NCBI GenBank assembly: GCA_020081605.1
Contig: JAHREC010000009.1
Coordinates: 5,146,001-5,210,000 of the forward strand
DNA length: 64,000 bases
Reading direction: 5' to 3'
Source of the DNA: Albifimbria verrucaria
Taxonomy: Eukaryota; Ascomycota; Sordariomycetes; Hypocreales; Stachybotryaceae
Position 1 is the stretch's first letter. The number at the start of each line of letters is the position of its first letter. Below the pieces are notes generated by a model, which did not search any database, was not told the origin of the DNA, and was given only the letters and a program-made list of their open reading frames with translations. A program made the translations under genes and the position numbers. Of the stretch, positions 41,423-55,651 are shown one piece after another.

Positions 41423-44400
41423 TAAGCATCTAGCGCATAGAATAGAGCTGACAGCCCCTGGTGGTGGAAACGAGCGTCTGCACCAGGATGGTTATACCCA
41501 TAAACACCCCACTCTCATCGCATGACCAAAGTGCGTAAAGTGTCAGCAGTTTAAATTTATCGACCCAGGTTGGTCACCTTAAGCAGCTTATGCTTATGGC
41601 ATAAAATGACACCTTGGTCACAGTTCATGCCCACAACGACAACATGTCATCACGAGATGCTCCAAGTCAGTTTTCCATGACCTCCTGGACTTGGCATACC
41701 TTTTGTATTCTTGGTTGTGTGTATAACGTGGTGTCCTTTTATACAGCTTGCACAATGAAGCAATCAGTCCAGGAAAACTCTGAGAATCAGTGCCACTTTC
41801 AACATACGCTTGAAGCTGGATTCCCTCGTATTTAGTGTTGATACTGACCACTAATCAGTCAAGGTACGGTATCAATTGACACTTAGGTCCTCAAACTAAG
41901 TCCTGGTACTGTCTTTACTTTCGAGTAGCTACTTTGGGGCAAGCTAAATAGTCGAATAGTACCTGCAACCAGTTTGTCAGTGTCATAAGTTGTCTTCACT
42001 CCTTGCCCAACACCAAAGCCCTTGATATCAAGGGGCCCCTATAAAATCATCGTTTTCTTATGTCCTATTTTTACTACTTGGAATGTCATTGAAGCAGTTA
42101 TTTCAGATCTCTTTCCCAACCCATTCCTGTGCTGGTCGACTGACATTTTATCTCAACTGCCAAGATATGAAATTGCGCTTCAAATAGTACTTGGTATGGA
42201 ATCAAAATATTCTAGATGACTTCTCTGACCTTGGCTCATTCATGTAATCTTCGAACATTCTTCACGTGGCTTCTGTTATGCTCGTTGTTCAGTATATTAG
42301 CAAGGATTAGTTGTTATACTAAATAGCCTATTGGAGTGGAGAAAGGGAGGAGTGCCCGATAAGGACATTGATAAATATGTGTAATGGTGAGGGGAAATAA
42401 TCCATGAATAGGCGGTTACGAGAATCCTTCGCCCCATATCGTCGCTGACTTGACCGAGAGGTGCGAGCTACCAGTGGGCTTCAAATGCTCATACTCGAAC
42501 CGACACTTGATGGGACAGACGAGAGATTGACCACGATTGCACCCAGTCTACCTTGACTTAGAGCCGCCAATGTTGAATTATGCCTCAAACCCTGGCCTAC
42601 CAATTACACTCAGCAATCACAAAGCAATACTTCGTATATCACAGAAGGAAGCATGTCAAAAGGACAAAGTGGTGATGATGTCAGCCGCATAACGATACGA
42701 GATCAAGAGGACCGAATACCCTCGGATCCGAATGTAATCGGGCGATCATCATAAAAGACTGATCCTGATGGTAAAAGATAAAGAACAAGAGGTTCAAAAA
42801 GTGCAGATCCTACCGCCAATGCTCACCACGGCACTTGGTCCCGAGTCCCAATTCCTCGCTTTCTTACCAAGAAAGTTGTCATCATCATATAGGAAGTTCT
42901 GTCTTCACTGACACCTTTCTATTCCCAGCTACTCGTCCCTATTTGCCAAGCTATGATTCATGCAAAGCCTCGGAGGCTGCGGGAGTGGCCCGGCTTGGCC
43001 GTGAGCCGTTGCCCCTTGGCGGTGAACTGCCATCTTGGCGCATACAAAATAGCCCTGTAGGCGCCTATAGGCAAGCGTGTGCCAACCAACACGAAGCGTC
43101 GCGGTGGGCAGATCCCAACCTCGGATCCTTTGTTCAAGCTATAATCCTGAATGCCCGGCCGACAAGGCAGACTAGCGTATCTCTCCCGTTCCTTGGTGCG
43201 CTACGGGCTCCGCACAGCTACCTGCAGGAGCGTAGCGCTAAATGTCGAGGACCTTTGCGACCGGCGATAACACCGTGGTCGGAAAAACGCTCAAGGTGGG
43301 TTAGGTTGTCTTGCAAAGTTGCCCAGTCTTGCAGTCCTCGTCCATGTAGGATGAACTTAAGCCCGGCCTCATCCGATCGAAAGCTACGCTAGTCCAAGAC
43401 AAATGGGGCATGATATGCATCGTGTGGCATATTGCCGGGCCTTCTGTCTCGTGGCACTGCCTAATCAGGGCATCTGTTTGGCCAGGATTCAAGGGTTCAA
43501 TACCGCCGAGTCTTGATAAGGTGCTGATTCCTTGTGGAGCTACCACACGTTTATGCACCTGAGGTGTGGCTGGTTTGGCTGGGATACCGCGCTTCCTGTC
43601 ACGTATCGTGCTGTAGTCAGCAGTATTTGTCTGATCACTCATCATTGCCACAGCTAAAGTCTTATACGAAGAAGCCCATTCCTGTAGCCGGCCATCGGTC
43701 ATCGTGATAGTAGACCTTTACAGCCCACAAAGGCCGAGATATTCGTATTTGCCGCCGGTGTTCCAAAATAGATAATATTGCCGCATTCGGGTCCTGTCTC
43801 GTCTGCTTCTGCTGGTGCTGGTGCTGCTGGCAGAACGGCCACACATGTTTGCCGCCGCGGCTGACCACCAAAAGAAACAGTGTCGTCACATGAAACCAAG
43901 CCGTTTGTGCCGTCATCATGTGCTGCGTGAACGCATGAAGAAGGGTGGTTGAGGTAACACGATTGGTTGGCATTTGCATGTTGCCACCACTCTCACCAGC
44001 CATCAGCTCGCGATGGTCCGTCCAACTGTTCCAGCCTTCGATTCCGATGGGCTACACAGCATTGCTCCCTTTGTCAAAAGAAAACATTCTTTTGCGACGT
44101 TGGAGCGAGACGCAACGCTGAATAATGAAAGGACCGAGACCGTTCTATGATCATGCCTCTGCTACTATGTACTGCGATACGACTCAATCAGGTAGGTCGC
44201 ATGTCCTGTCATTTCCCATGCTTGTTTGCTTGTTGGCCAGCACAGTAGCGACTTTTGGATACCGAGCCCTGGAACTTTTGCCTCGCCGTTGCTCGAGAGG
44301 CGCCGTTGCGGTGCCGATCAGCCGGTCGGGCCTCCTTTTCATGTCTGTGTGAATGATGAACAGGGCGCACAACTACTGTACTGTACACTGGAGCCCTCTC

Positions 44401-45635
44401 CTTATGAAAGCCAGGGTTCGGGGAGATGGAGCTCAATCGGGAACTTCCTCGTGTGAGGGTGGCCTTGCTGCTCTCCAGCTCATTCCTGGCCCGGGGTGAT
44501 GATACATCGACTCGACTAGCTCTTCCATTGCATCCTTCCATAGACTGCTTCTCATGGCCCTAGACTCGCTATCAGCGGAGATTTGCCGTGTTGAAGCAGC
44601 CCTCTATCAATTTAGCGTGGGCGAGGAGACCCTTTGTCTTGCAATTGTCCCTCCCCGCGATACACAATGCCTAGCCCTGGTTGGACAAGACTTGGCTCCG
44701 GAGCACCACAGTCCCCACAGATGCGAGGTGCCTTTGAAAGCGCCATGCCGTGATACCCGGGCCTGTTAGTGCTCCAATTGTGTGAGCGTTGCTTTGCCGC
44801 CCTCTGAGCCCCGTAGCCACACATCCGTCCCCTGTCCTGCCGCCGGATTCGGCCGCGGTCTGGCCCGCCTTGACATGCCGGACCAGCCTCTAGTCCGCTA
44901 ACATCAAACAACTACACGCTGTTGGCAGGCTTTAGCCTGTGCCGTTGTGCTCTGCACAAACACGCGCTGGAGCAGCTCATCCCCGAAAGCGGCTCGATCT
45001 TCGGCTTCGACTCTGAATGGGGCAGGTTTCCAGGCCCCTTATTCTTCGTTAGATGCGCCCGTCCAGGATATGCTGCGAACGCCACATGACATGGACCATG
45101 AATACCGGCCCCTCGGTTGCGGGGGCTGCCACTATCTTGTTCCCCGAAGCATAACTATTCTCATCTTGATCAAGCTTGACGAACTTTTGTTGCCATCCCG
45201 CCTTTCTTGCCGCAATCAGTATCGTGCGCCAATGTTGGTGGTCCCCATCTCGCTCGCCCGCCGTTGTCCCTGGCTTGTCGGATACGTCTGATATGTCGCC
45301 ACTGCAATGTTATCCGTGCCACAGAGAGCTGTTGTGATTACGGCCACCCCTTCATCGTAGCCAATCCCACCTTCATATCAGGTGTTATCAGGTAAAGAGG
45401 GTTTAGTTGGCCCACCTACCCCAGGTCGACGAACCCCTTTGAGGGATGGTAAGCTGATAGACGATGGGGCAAAGGCGACAATCCAGATAAGGTAGCTAGT
45501 GACGTTCTGGAGTTGTATAAACCCAATCCATTCCCTCCTCGTTCGATGAAACCTCTGAAGATCAGTCCTCGCCGGTCTCCAAGCTCTGCGTACCAATCAC
45601 TACACGACGCCAAAGACCTAAAGGGCTGAGACATC
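41423..45635. other. Gene-free stretch (4.2 kb)
   Basis: From 41.5 to 42.8 kb it is AT-rich. From 42.8 to 45.6 kb the composition is nearer to coding DNA and many overlapping frames of 60-185 codons exist on both strands, but none has a domain or consistent codon pattern. The last kilobase should be the promoter and leader of the OPT transporter gene. No RNA gene or repeat was recognised. Confidence 0.5.
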
Positions 45636-48525
45636 ATGGGTTTCCGGTGGCGCAGCAAGCAGGTCATCGAGGGTACCGTCACTGAGCAACATGACGGGTC
45701 CTCGTCGGCCGTTGATGTTGGCTCCAGCCACGATGCTGAAGCCGACCTCAGGGAGTTCAAGAAGTCCCACAAGTGGGATCCGTTCCTGGATGTTGACAGA
45801 CTGGATGCCGTTGAGAATGTCATTCAGTCTGGAGATGTCGAGAAGCAAGCTGCCGTTGAGGAGACTCTCCTCGAGGAGGACTCTCCCTACGCGGAGGTCC
45901 GCACAGCGGTATGTTCACTACCACATTTGACACCAGTCTTCTGTGAGGCTAATTGAATGTGTAGGTGAAACCGACGGACGACCCTGATATGCCAATCAAC
46001 ACCATTCGTGCCTGGACTATCGGTGCTCTCATGTGCACGATCGTTGCGGCCTGCAACATCCTCCTTGGTCTCCGATACTCGCCCATCACCATTCTCTCGA
46101 CTGTGGTGCAGCTGATCTCCTACCCGTCAGTGCAATTGACACTCCAGCCCTAAGCGGTCCCCAACTAACATGCTACGCAGTCTCGGTGTCGGTTGGGCCA
46201 AGTTTGTTCCCGACTATCGTTTCAGGGTCTTTGGTCATGAGCTGTCCATGAATCCCGGACCTTTCAACGTGAAGGAGCATACAATCATCTCCATGATGAC
46301 TGCTGCCGGTTCTGCGGCTAGTTACGCCATTGATATCCTGCTTGCGCAGGAGCTCTTCTACAACCAGTACTTCAAGTAGGTTTCACGGTTTCATCAACGC
46401 ATTCTGTCATGATATGCATGCTAATACGAGCTTTTACCTTCAGGTGGGGTTTCCAGATCCTTCTGATCTTGTCCACGCAGGCAATGGGCTTCGGTGCTGC
46501 TGGCATGCTTCGACGATTCCTGATCTATCCCGCAGCGATGATCTGGCCCACAACGCTCGTCACAACCACTGTCATGAACTCGCTCCATGACCACCGACCT
46601 GCCGACCCGGCCGCTACTAATGGCTGGAAGATTGGAAGGTACAAGTTCTTCCTGATTGTCGCAGGAGCTACCTTCTGCTACGAATGGTTCCCTACGGTCA
46701 TCGCCCAGTTCCTCAGCGTCTTCACTTTCGCCTGCTGGATCGCTCCCAACAACGTCCTGGTGAACCAGATCCTGGGCGGTCAGAGCGGCAAGTTTGCCTA
46801 TTTCCCAGAGAAGTTTCCAAGACTAACATGCCACAGGTCTGGGTATTTTGCCCATCTCATTTGACTGGGCGACAGTCAGCGCCTACCTGTACAGCCCTCT
46901 CCCTACACCTGCCTTCGCATTGGTGAACGTCGGTGTAGGTATCATTGTCATGGTAATTGCTTGTGCAGGCCTTTCTTGGGGCGGACCGGAATACTACAGA
47001 TATCTCCCTATCAGGTATGTGGTGGCTATTTGGTGTTATGAACTCGACTAACATGGGGGCAGCGCCAACGCCAACTTCGACCACTTTGCTCAGAAGTACA
47101 ACACCAGCCGAATTTTGACCGCAGACTTCACCTTCAACGAGACTGCGTACAAGGAGTACTCTCCGCTTATCCTGGGCCCTGCTTTCTCACTTTCATATGG
47201 CATGGGCTTTGCAGGTCTTATCGCAACTCTTGTGCACGTCGGACTGTTTTACGGAAGGGATATTATTGAGCGCACTCGCGATGCCCGTAACCAGCAGGCA
47301 GATGTTCATCTGCGACTCATGCGACGCTACAAGGAAGCTCCTGAGTGGTGGTTTGCTGCCATCTTCGCCGTCAGCTTCGCCTTTGGTATGATCGCTTGTC
47401 AGGTCTGGCAGACCCATCTCACTTGGTGGGCGTACATTATTTGCATCTTGATCGGTGTGTTCTTCATTCTGCCGGTCGGTATCATCCAGGCTGTTACCAA
47501 CCAGCAGACTGGTCTCAACATTGTGACTGAGATGATTGTCGGATACATGTATGTCTTTCTTCTCAAATCACCGCGATGGCACACTGACTCTCGATAGGAC
47601 CCCTGGACGCCCTGTTGCTATGATGCTCTTCAAGAGCTGGGGATACATGCTCTGCTACAACGGTCTCCAATACGTTCAGGACATGAAAGTCGGTCACTAC
47701 ATGAAGATTCCGCCCCGTACCATGTTCGCCGCCCAAGCTTTTGCTGTCGTTTGGCTGTCGATCGTCCAAATCGCCACTTACAACTTCCTGCGAGGTAACA
47801 TTGACGGAATCTGCACACCTGACCAGCCCCAGGGCTTGACTTGCCCTATGGCCCGAACCTTCTACAACGCCAGTGTCATCTGGGGTGTTATTGGACCTCG
47901 CCGCATGTTTGGTGCCGGAGCTCTGTAAGCATTCATCAGCTCTCTTCATGATTGACATTTGCTGACTTCAATGTTTAGGTACTCTTGGGTTAACTACTTC
48001 TGGTTGATCGGAGCTGTTCTCCCCGTCATTCAGTATTTCCTTGCGAGGAAGTACCCACGCAGCTTCTTGCGTTACGTCTTCTTCCCGGCCATTTTCGGTG
48101 CCGCTGGAATGAGTATGTATATCCTTCCAATATGATGGTGACACTTAGAGACTAACCTTTTCGAAAAGTTCCTCCTGCGACCGTGTGGTGGCTGGGCCAG
48201 TGGGTCATTGTCGGCCTCCTGTTCAACTGGCTGGTCAAGAAGAGATACTTCGGCTGGTGGAGTAAGTCAGACCCAAAGCTGATCTTGATGTATCGAAGTT
48301 TACTAATTGTTATTTGCAGGTCAATACACCTACGTCCTGTCTGGAGCTCTCGATATTGGCACCGCTTTGTGCATTGTGATCGGTGCCTTGGCTCTGGGCT
48401 TATCCAACACACATTTCCCAGACTGGTGGGGCAACACCGTGTTCAACAATAACCTGGACGCCGAGGGTGCAGTGACCAAGGTTCTTCCTGACGATGGATC
48501 CTTCATTGGTCCCTCATCATGGTAG
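45636..48525 (+). CDS. OPT-family oligopeptide transporter (isp4-like)
   Basis: Ten exons: 45636-45908, 45965-46125, 46181-46375, 46444-46787, 46837-47014, 47063-47548, 47598-47924, 47979-48112, 48169-48261, 48320-48525. All phases agree without correction. The N-terminal 100 residues are acidic and cytosolic. Many membrane spans follow. Family motifs are MNPGPFNVKEH (NPG motif, exon 3), ISFDWATVSAYLYSPL (exon 5), SANANFDHFAQKYNTSRIL, EMIVGYMTPGRP and MKIPPRTMF (KIPPR motif, exon 7). The length is about 800 residues. The protein should import small peptides, or peptide-linked compounds such as glutathione or siderophores, with protons over the plasma membrane. Intron 4 has a GC donor. Confidence 0.93.
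46788..46836 (+). other. GC-AG intron inside the OPT gene
   Basis: The donor reads GCAAGT rather than GTAAGT, with a GACTAACATG branch region and a CACAG acceptor. Only this splice joins SG to LGILPISFDWA, the conserved sequence of the family. Confidence 0.85.
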
Positions 48526-51500
48526 AAGTATTATTAATGTTTCGTGAGCGAGTAACTATCTGAAATACCCCTTCTTGCAGATCGACGGTTGTTGGCAAAG
48601 GTCAACCGGGAACATATTATACGGATCTGAAGTAGTTTATTCGGTAGCGTTGTGAATTAGAATGAGAATATTGATCTTCTGAAAGATAAAAGGTGGTTCT
48701 AGTACGCTCTCCTCAAAGTGACTCGATTGCATACGAATGATGCGTTCACAGCTTAGTAGGGAGGGATGTGACGAGACTGTTAATAGTAGCGTTCCAAGTT
48801 TCCAAGTTATGGATAGATATCGATTTGTCAAGACTGCAAATATTGATCTCTTATTCTCGATTATGGCCATGTGAGGAGGTTCAAGGCCATTCTGAATGTA
48901 AGTAAGATGCTAATTTTATTGATAAAACGGCTGGGAAGCCTAAAAGCTGTTGGAGTATCTCGGTATATATAGAGTTAGGATTCCTTATGTGCTAGCTGAC
49001 TAGCAAAAGAATAGGACCTGGGGCATCATTGCATAATCGAATGGTTAGTATAAACTTGAGCATATAAGTTGAAAACTTGACCAGAAGTCTGAATACTTCG
49101 TGCCATTTAGTCAAAGCATTAGGCGCAAAAGTATCAGGTGACCAAAATCGTCATTTAATAATTCGAGTCGCCCAACATTGCTTGGACAATTCCCGCAAGC
49201 TCAGGGGTTAAGGGATGGTACCCGGAGCCGACCTATGCGTGCCTCGGAACAGCGATCCGCAGAGCTACTATTGGATCAGGTCCAAAGCACAGTGACGTGA
49301 TGAAGTGCTACATTCAGGAACGTCTTCCGCACATATTAAGCTTACATTCGGTAGTGGTTAATAAGACCCGGTTCCACTTGAGATCATATTGCATTCACAA
49401 ATTTTCCATGAACACCAAGCTAGTCGGCGGGTACTACAGGCAGCCTTCCATTACAAGTATCACTGCCCATAGATATTTAGCTCATGAGTACCTTTGCGAA
49501 AATATTCCAACAGCGCAATTGGGCTCTGTTCATGCATTTCCATTCCACTGACACGCACCCTTGCTACCAGGTGAAGGGTTGAAGGCGGCTGTCACAACGA
49601 AGGGGCGCAAATTAACCAGAGAGGTGTTTTACAATACTCCAACCCCAAGGTCGGATGTGCTAGCATGTGAATTGATACGCTTCAGTGAGATGGACATAAA
49701 TGCCAGCTGTGCAGTTCGAGACTAGTGAATATCTCTCCACATGGAAATCGCTCAATCCAAGAGGAAACCACATATGCAAGTGAAGGCAGTTTTCATTGAG
49801 AACCGATGAAATCGAGTACAAATTATAGTAGTTCTGTATATCAACGAACTGGAGATGATTATTCGGAGATATTCTGCTGCTTCACGAACCGTGTCGATCA
49901 GTAAGCCGCGTGCCTGGTCAACACCAATGCTAGATGTCCCACTATCGCGCGATTATTTTAGTCGTTAACACCTAACACCTAATAGCGTCGCGGAGTGTCA
50001 CGACGCAATGACATCATTTACTCCAAGGCAGCTAGCAATCACCCGCGGCATCCGGAGTGTCTCCTAAGCCTTGGACTCGCGATCCGCCAGGACATGTGAT
50101 TATACACCACGACCTATAGCGGTGTGTCATTTAGTATTTGTTCAAGGCATTAGACAAACATAGCACAGTGAGCAATTCACGTATGAATCAAGGTAATTGT
50201 GGAAAATTTAGTAACGGCCCTACTGCTAGAAGGTGACTGATGGGTTCTGGGTAAGGTCCAGGAGTTTTTGCTCCGGTAAGCAAAGGTCCGTCAGGTCCAA
50301 CAAGCTGCCCTCCTAATCCGTAGAAAAGCCAAACTTGACGTCCCAACAATTACTTTGCGGGGAGCCTGTAAAGCCAAGCTTTTCTTCTGACTTAGCTCAA
50401 TATGCAGTGCGGCACAAAGTGGGATCTCTAGACCCTAATGATTCATATTGCGACCTTGTTTGATCTCTATCTGGGAGGTAGATCCTGCCACATTTCTGAT
50501 GACATTTATTGCCATGGTTCAGTGATCTCAAACTTGGTGGCGTCCAAACTCCATCCAGCCTGTCTCATTGCTTATCAGCGATTGTCAGATTCTACCAGAA
50601 GCTGGCCTCCAGCTCAGGCCTTAATTCTTTGTGAATATTTGAAGAAGAAGTGGATTCTTCAGACCAGCGTATCAGTTGCTCAACATGATCAGAGATCATT
50701 GCCTCTTCAGCGGAGAGACCTTTTATTCCATTGCTCAACAGTTTTCAAAGAGTGGCATATTGGAACTCTTGGAAACCATATGTAGTCTCAGGTTGTATAG
50801 TAATAGTGGAGATGTATTCCATCTGGCGTTCCTTTGAATTTATTGGATAATCATTCTAAGCGACGAAATAGTTTCTTGGCGTGACTACTTCACACATCAT
50901 TACCTGTCAGATACAGCCATGTCTCGCATGCTAAGTTGGCTCAGTTGCAAAAACTATAATCAGGCTCAGTCAGCGTAATCTCAGTCATTAGACAATTTCC
51001 ATTCTACCCGGTATGTATATTATCAGATATCAGCGTGTCAACTTTCCAGCATCTTATGGATCATTCAGTGTTATGGTGTAATACAGGTCAGTCAGATTTC
51101 GCCTGTTACCCTCTCTAATCATGTGGAAAGTAGATATGAAGGAGATAGAAGTGCAGTTCTGGTGGCGTGTCCACCACTGGCCATCTCATACCTCATAATA
51201 TTGATGGGAGGCTGTATCGTATTGATCATGAGAAAGATTTACATATCAATTGCATTTCCTCTCTAACCTGTGTCTCAGGATCATTTTTCTATAATGATTA
51301 CCTTACCATAAGAATCTACCTTACCAAGAAAATGTATCAGAAGAAGCAATGGATACTCATTTTTATTTATTATTTTTTTTTCCCATTTAGAACAGAAGAT
51401 CATACAGAGAGAACGAAATGTTCTGTATGAAGCTGTAATCATCATAGCGAGAAGGTTGCTGCAATATGATATTCAGGTTTGGAGGCCTGCTCTTTACTGG

Positions 51501-54095
51501 AGGCTGGTTTTCGAAGTTTTAATATTCTCACCTCTTGCGTATACCGGTTTTTTCATGGTGACACGGGCTGGTGGTATGATTATCTGCCGATGAATTCTAA
51601 TCGGATGATTGAATCAGTTACACCATTGACCGTCTTCCATTGAACTCATGTCGCTGTGAAGATTCCCGCGGTGAATTCTACTTTCAATCAATCCCTGTCA
51701 TAACTGATATCGCAGGACTAAGGCCTTTCAGCTCAAGCTTTTGTCATCGTGCCTACCAAAGTGAGCAACAGCTACAACTGCTAAGACAGCAATAAACAGA
51801 GATTGAGAACAGGCATTTTGTCGCGACAAATCAACACTACATCCTATACTGCAAGACAGACTACTTCAAATGTCATGTCAGTAATGTCAAGATGACGGTT
51901 AGTGCAATTGAACCTCACAAATCATCTGATCAATTGATATTCCATGGGAACATAAGTCAGGAAACAATGAATCATATCCATGTTACGAGATAAAAGATGT
52001 ATGCTTGTCCCTTCCTACAAGGTTGGGCAAAAGGTATTCTTTACGTCTTTGAGATGGGCAACGAAATAAAACTAATACAGGGTGGTCAAAAACGTCGAGT
52101 CTGCCCTTTGTTTTCCATGCCCATGATAGTATGCTCCTTGATATCTACGTAGATGTCACCTGTTTAGGTCATACCGTAGAGTGTGGAAATATAATCTATT
52201 GAGCACGAAACTACTTCTCAGAAAATTTGTTTACAGCATACAATTGATCCAATGTATCACAAATATTTGTCTTAGCGATAGAAGCCACAACTTGCATCTG
52301 GGCAGCCTGCAGATAGTTATGGGCAAGCTATTGAAATCAAGTCGAACGCTACGTTTATAGACTGATTGGGCCTTTAAACTGCATTAATCAGAGTGTATGC
52401 TGACTGCTCAAGAGTGACTTCAATTAATACAGGTTCGGCACGAGTAAATCACCAGTTCAAAGGCCATGTTCTACAGCCGTTGCCATGCTCATCCAAGTCT
52501 ACACCAAATCGAAACGTGGGCAGCCAGCCTCCTCTGGTACTTTATCATGGCTGCTTTATTAAACTCGAAATATTTTTTCCCCAATCCATTCCAGTCTCAA
52601 TTCGACTTCAATCGCCCTAAACGTCATTACATCACATCAAGATCATCTCGAGCTATTCGAAATAGGTTAACACCCATTCAATCGACCTAAATAAAGACAC
52701 GCTTTGTTAAGAATGGAATATTCTTTCTCGTCAAAGTGTCTAGTTCTTGTGTAGTGAAATATCGCCCTGTAATGCCAAATAAAAACAACACTTCGGTTTA
52801 CCGTCGGGTTTGGATCACGTATGCTTGGCAGAACTATTCCCGGAGGCAAACTCCCGGCCACCAAAATTCTTTCAATAGGCTGGGCTAGTTCAAGTTGAAG
52901 GCTTGCCGGTCCCACCGGCCGGGTCAAAGATAGTTCTGGACTTGCAATACCAAATGTCAAGCTAGCTTGGAGCTTACCTGGAGGTATGTGGACGGATGGG
53001 CACGTGCCACGGAAAGCATATCTCTGGGGTGGCAACATGAAAAATGGGTATGGTATGGCTCTGGTTGAGTGAAAAACGCTGTGCACTCGACTCATGCTGG
53101 TACGGGGATGGGATTGAACGCCACGGGGTTGAGCCTAACGCAGTCTATTTCCTCACGCGTACACACGCAATAATTACCATATCACGGGCCGGTCTATAGT
53201 TCTGAGTAAACAGCACAGTGTCGTCTGAGAGATTGGCAAAGAAACGTGGATCTGCACACAGACCTGTAGAGTTCCATCTGAAATGGCTCGTGGCCAGTCT
53301 GAGGATCAACGCTTTGGCGAGTCAAACAACAAAACTTCCCCACATACACTGTTGCACCACATCGCTTATCCTGGCTTCAGCTCCTGGCTAAGGGTCCTGC
53401 TACCAGGGCCAAGGCCGTACCCAATGCGAATGGCCGGAAGCTCGACCTTCGGCTTGCCCATTGACCATCACGACATTGTCAGGTATCCACCCTTAACCGA
53501 ACACCATCCTACCTAGCTTCAACTCGCCGTGCCACTCGTCGAGGCCGGGACCGCCTTGCAATAACACTGGCCCGTTCCGGATCTACCCTATGGCTGAGGA
53601 ATGCACTGCGCTACCGGCCCGGGGCCAGGCGCTCGGACACGGCGCAATGACCATGGCCAAACCCGTCTCAACCCATCTTGGGCAAGCTACCAGGTGCTAA
53701 AAGCCTCCCATGTGGCTCTCGCATGCCCACCTGCCCGTAGTTTGACGTTGATCCATCTGCCAGAATGACTGGCGCCGCTCTCGGATCACATCTCGTCGGA
53801 GATGGCACGTTTTGTCTAGGGACTACAAAGGTAATTGTCAGGGCAAGGGATCTGTTGGATAAACTTTTGTTAGCCACTACATCTTGTGGCTTGAAGATCG
53901 GTCGAGTCATGGTGGCCTTCGAATGCACGACCGCAGCGTGCTACTAGTCAGAGCCACAAGCGTAAACATGTAAAACAAGAGAGTCCCCAATCCCGTAGCC
54001 AAAGCAGGACTCGGACGCTGCAAGTTGGAAGCTCTGTCTTTTTGTTCGGCTTGAATCTTGTGAAACTCGCGTTCGTGAAGTAACGAGACGTCAAG
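48526..54095. other. Gene-free AT-rich stretch (5.6 kb)
   Basis: The longest gene-free piece of the window. Frames such as 50438-50785 (+), 51167-51430 (+) and 52667-53095 (-) have no recognisable domain. There are T-rich runs (for example 51361-51383). No terminal repeats, transposase motifs or RNA genes were seen. Between 52.8 and 54 kb the GC content rises toward the next gene. Confidence 0.5.
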
Positions 54096-55651
54096 ATGCA
54101 GAGCGTGTGGAAGGGTCTCCTGCTGCTGTTCGCGGTCGCAGCTAGCAGCGTCAATGCTGCTAGCAAAACCCCGTCGACATTTGAGGTGCTTGCACAGATG
54201 CCCGAGTGCGCCGTAAGTTGAAGAAATTTCTCAGAAAAAGTTCGCACAATGTGATAAGCTGACCATTGTATAGCGAACGCCCGTCCTCGATGCGGTCATG
54301 GCCTCTAGCTGTCTACCGACGAACCTGACATGCGTGTGCGTAACTGAGGAGCTCCAAGCCAACGCTGCCACATGGATTAAGGAAATTGCACTGTCAAGGA
54401 CAGCCTTTGTGAGTATCGAATCACGGGATGAGATATAATGACCTTGCGCTAATACGAGGTCCATCGCAGTCACGATGAACTTGACACAGACAACCTGCGG
54501 TGCTCCTGTTCGAGATGCGCGGAGATCATATGTTATCCTCAATGATGTTTACGGCGTCTTGATTGGCATCAGCGTTCTCCAGAGGATAGGAGCTAAGCTC
54601 TACTGGAAACTCGGCATAGAAGCAGACGACTGGTGTATCCTGGCGACCACTGTTTTCCTCGTGGTGCCCAGCCTGGTTATCAACGTTTATGCCCTCGTGG
54701 CTAACGGCATGGGCTTGGACATTTGGACCCTGCCCTTCGACATGATTACGCGGTTCAGCACGTGGTTCCACGTCATGTCTGTGCTGTACTTCTCGCAGAT
54801 TTCTCTCATCAAGCTGACGCTGCTGCTCTTCTACCTGCGCGTCTTCCCAGTCACGAAAGTCCGATATGTCGTCATTGGCACCATGGTCTTCAACTGTCTG
54901 TACGGTGTTATATACGCTGCGGTCACAATCTTCCAGTGTTTACCGGTCGGATACCTGTCTCATAGATGGGACCACGAGCATAAAGGCAGCTGCATCAACC
55001 TCAACGCAATGACGTGGTCCAATGCCGGCATCAGTATTGCGGTGGATATTTGGATGCTTCTGATTCCGCTGATGCAGGTCAAGACACTGCAGCTGGATTT
55101 CAGGAAGAAGATTGGAGCCGGTCTCATGTTTTGCGTTGGTACTGCGTAAGACTAACCCCATACCTGCCTGGCCTATAGACTGTATACTAACTTGAGCCTC
55201 AAGATTCACCATTATCAGCATCGTCCGTCTCCGCGTTCTTGTTCGTTTTGGCTACACCGAGAACCCGACATGGACGTATATCGAGATCTCGAAATGGTCC
55301 ACGTCGGAAATTGCCGTTGGTATCATTTGCGTCTGCATGCCGTCCTACCGTCTGTTGCTCGTGCGACTCTTCCCCAGGGCATTTGGCACTCGACACCAAT
55401 ACACGCCCAACGACAGCGGCAACTCGCACAGCTATGCGAAGAGTGGTGCCTCGGGAGTTAAATCCTTTGGAACATCACAGGTCAGCTCTGTCAACCATAC
55501 CCGCAGTGAGTCCAGGATGGTCAGGCCCCAACGCTCCTACGGCATCGAGTACGTTGATGTGGACGACGTCTTGGAGGACGAGACAACCTTGGTCCATATG
55601 AAGAAGGTGGAATCGAAGGCGTGGTCAGAGGGGCCGGGGAACAGCGTTTGA
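54096..55651 (+). CDS. CFEM plus seven-helix (Pth11/rhodopsin-like) receptor
   Basis: Exons: 54096-54212, 54274-54408, 54470-55145, 55204-55651. A signal peptide (MQSVWKGLLLLFAVAASSVNA) is followed by a CFEM-type domain: MPECA, MASSC, TNLTCVCV, and NCTVKDSL once one A is added in the run 54383-54385. That addition also makes the exon 2/3 phase correct. The Cys expected in the CLDA segment is Val (PVLDAVMASS), so one disulfide may be missing. Seven membrane spans follow (YGVLIGISVLQ, FLVVPSLVINVYALV, VMSVLYFSQISLIKLTLLL, VVIGTMVFNCLYGVIYA and so on), with WDHEHKGSCINLN in a loop and a cytosolic Ser-rich tail. Proteins of this kind sense surfaces or nutrients in fungi, and several act in host contact. 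Confidence 0.85.

Noticed and set aside
42835..44911. Several overlapping frames of 60-185 codons on both strands
   Set aside because: None has a domain, signal peptide or sensible splice sites; the GC content there makes random open frames common.
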